NCBI GenBank assembly: GCA_030636745.1
Contig: DAOVWH010000091.1
Coordinates: 1 to 6,830, forward strand
Direction: 5' to 3'
Origin: UBA1672 sp023140905
Lineage (GTDB): Bacteria; Pseudomonadota; Alphaproteobacteria; Micavibrionales; Micavibrionaceae
DNA: 6,830 nt
Under the pieces are notes generated by a model, which worked only from the letters and a program-made list of their open reading frames with translations, made no database searches and had not been told where the DNA came from. Each line of letters begins with the position of its first letter. Position 1 is the first letter of the stretch. Shown here piece by piece: positions 6,276-6,830 of the stretch. The translations under genes were made by a program, and so were the position numbers.

Positions 6276-6692
6276 TTATATTCCCCCAAGAAAAGAGTGC
6301 GCCATATTAAAACATACAATAATTCCAGCCACATACCCCGGAACAACAATAAGAGCATTTAATCCAATAGCGACATTCAACAAAAACTCACGTTCTTCGT
6401 CATCCAGTTCAATCTCTTCAGCTAGCCGCGCCCGCGCAAAAACGATTTCTCTTTCGGCCCGGCTATATTCCCAATACAATCCTATTGCCGTAATCGGAAA
6501 AACAAACAATCCAAGAAACATTTCTACAGATACATTAAATAATGCAAGAACGAGCACACAAATAGAAAACAATGAAAGCACTGAACCTGAAATTTCATGA
6601 AAGCTATGTTTATAAGTGGTAAGGAAACCAGAAATAAAAACAATCAGAACCAAAGCTAAATAAACCCCGGCCCATAAAGGTAACATCATCAT
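6276..6692 (-). CDS. Uncharacterised 138-aa membrane protein between tatA and tatB
   Basis: I do not recognise the family. Hydrophobic stretches suggest four membrane helices, at about 6-24, 33-52, 54-73 and 104-130. Between the third and fourth is a strongly charged segment (about 75-103) containing YSRAEREIVFARARLAEE and an acidic DDEERE, which looks like an amphipathic helix on one membrane face. No Tat, Sec or enzyme motif is visible. The gene starts 9 bases after the tatA stop and ends 8 bases before tatB, so it is almost certainly cotranscribed with them. Three ATG codons in a row (6684-6692) open the frame. GGAG (6705-6708), overlapping the end of tatA, is 12 bases from the first. A role linked to the translocase (assembly, regulation, quality control) is inferred from position only; an unrelated inserted gene is equally possible. 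Confidence 0.85.
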   Translation of the reverse strand: MMMLPLWAGVYLALVLIVFISGFLTTYKHSFHEISGSVLSLFSICVLVLALFNVSVEMFLGLFVFPITAIGLYWEYSRAEREIVFARARLAEEIELDDEEREFLLNVAIGLNALIVVPGYVAGIIVCFNMAHSFLGGI

Positions 6693-6701
6693 TTTGCCAA
6701 A

Positions 6702-6830
6702 TTACTCCGATTTTGTATCAGTCTCTTTTATATGAGTTTCCACGGCTTTATTAGCCTGAACCGGATCACTTTCTTTCACAGATGAAACAGGGGTAGAAAC
6801 ATCGTCATCCCCTTCTTTCAAACCCTTCTT
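6702..6830 (-). CDS. tatA: Probable TatA C-terminal end (partial, start outside window)
   Basis: Only the last 42 codons and the TAA stop are present; the gene runs off the right edge. The first visible residues, KKGLKEGDDD, match the end of the amphipathic helix of TatA, where AFKKGLKE-type sequence is typical. The rest is a polar, acidic Thr/Ser/Lys tail like those of TatA proteins. The diagnostic membrane helix and FG hinge are outside the window, so the call rests on this short motif and the downstream tatB and tatC. TatA would form the protein-conducting oligomer of the translocase. Confidence 0.72.
   Translation of the reverse strand, partial: KKGLKEGDDDVSTPVSSVKESDPVQANKAVETHIKETDTKSE

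Overview
This 6.8 kb window of fairly AT-rich bacterial DNA has two blocks of genes facing each other. The best-conserved genes are a Tat (twin-arginine translocation) export cluster and a malate dehydrogenase. The Tat proteins resemble those of Alphaproteobacteria, but this placement is inferred from protein character, not from a search. No rRNA, tRNA, CRISPR array, transposase or phage structural gene was seen.

Left block (+ strand, 1-4068): (i) the 3' part of a gene for an acidic, helix-rich protein of unknown function, open at the left edge; (ii) a 166-base gap with a good sigma70-type promoter (TTGACA, 17 bases, TAGAAT) whose -10 lies inside an inverted repeat, then a leader hairpin; (iii) a phage-lysozyme-like (GH104-type) muramidase/lytic transglycosylase with no signal peptide; (iv) a 184-base gap with a short palindrome and a more distant partner sequence; (v) an exported SLT-type lytic transglycosylase with a low-complexity linker. 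Both recognisable enzymes in this block attack peptidoglycan glycan strands.

Right block (- strand, read from 6830 down to 4065): the C-terminal end of a probable TatA, an uncharacterised 138-residue four-helix membrane protein, TatB, TatC and malate dehydrogenase. Spacing is tight from tatA to tatC (9 and 8 bases, then an 8-base overlap), so these four genes are probably one operon. The extra membrane gene between tatA and tatB is the most unusual point of this block. mdh follows after 57 bases and may have its own extended -10 promoter. It is of the GAAGQI type, not the GAGNIG type usual in Alphaproteobacteria.

The blocks converge at 4065-4068, where the two stop codons overlap and no terminator hairpin is visible. 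There is no stretch above 300 bases without a gene. The most plausible candidates for something undescribed are the unknown protein plus two murein-cleaving enzymes on the left, and the membrane protein embedded in the tat operon.
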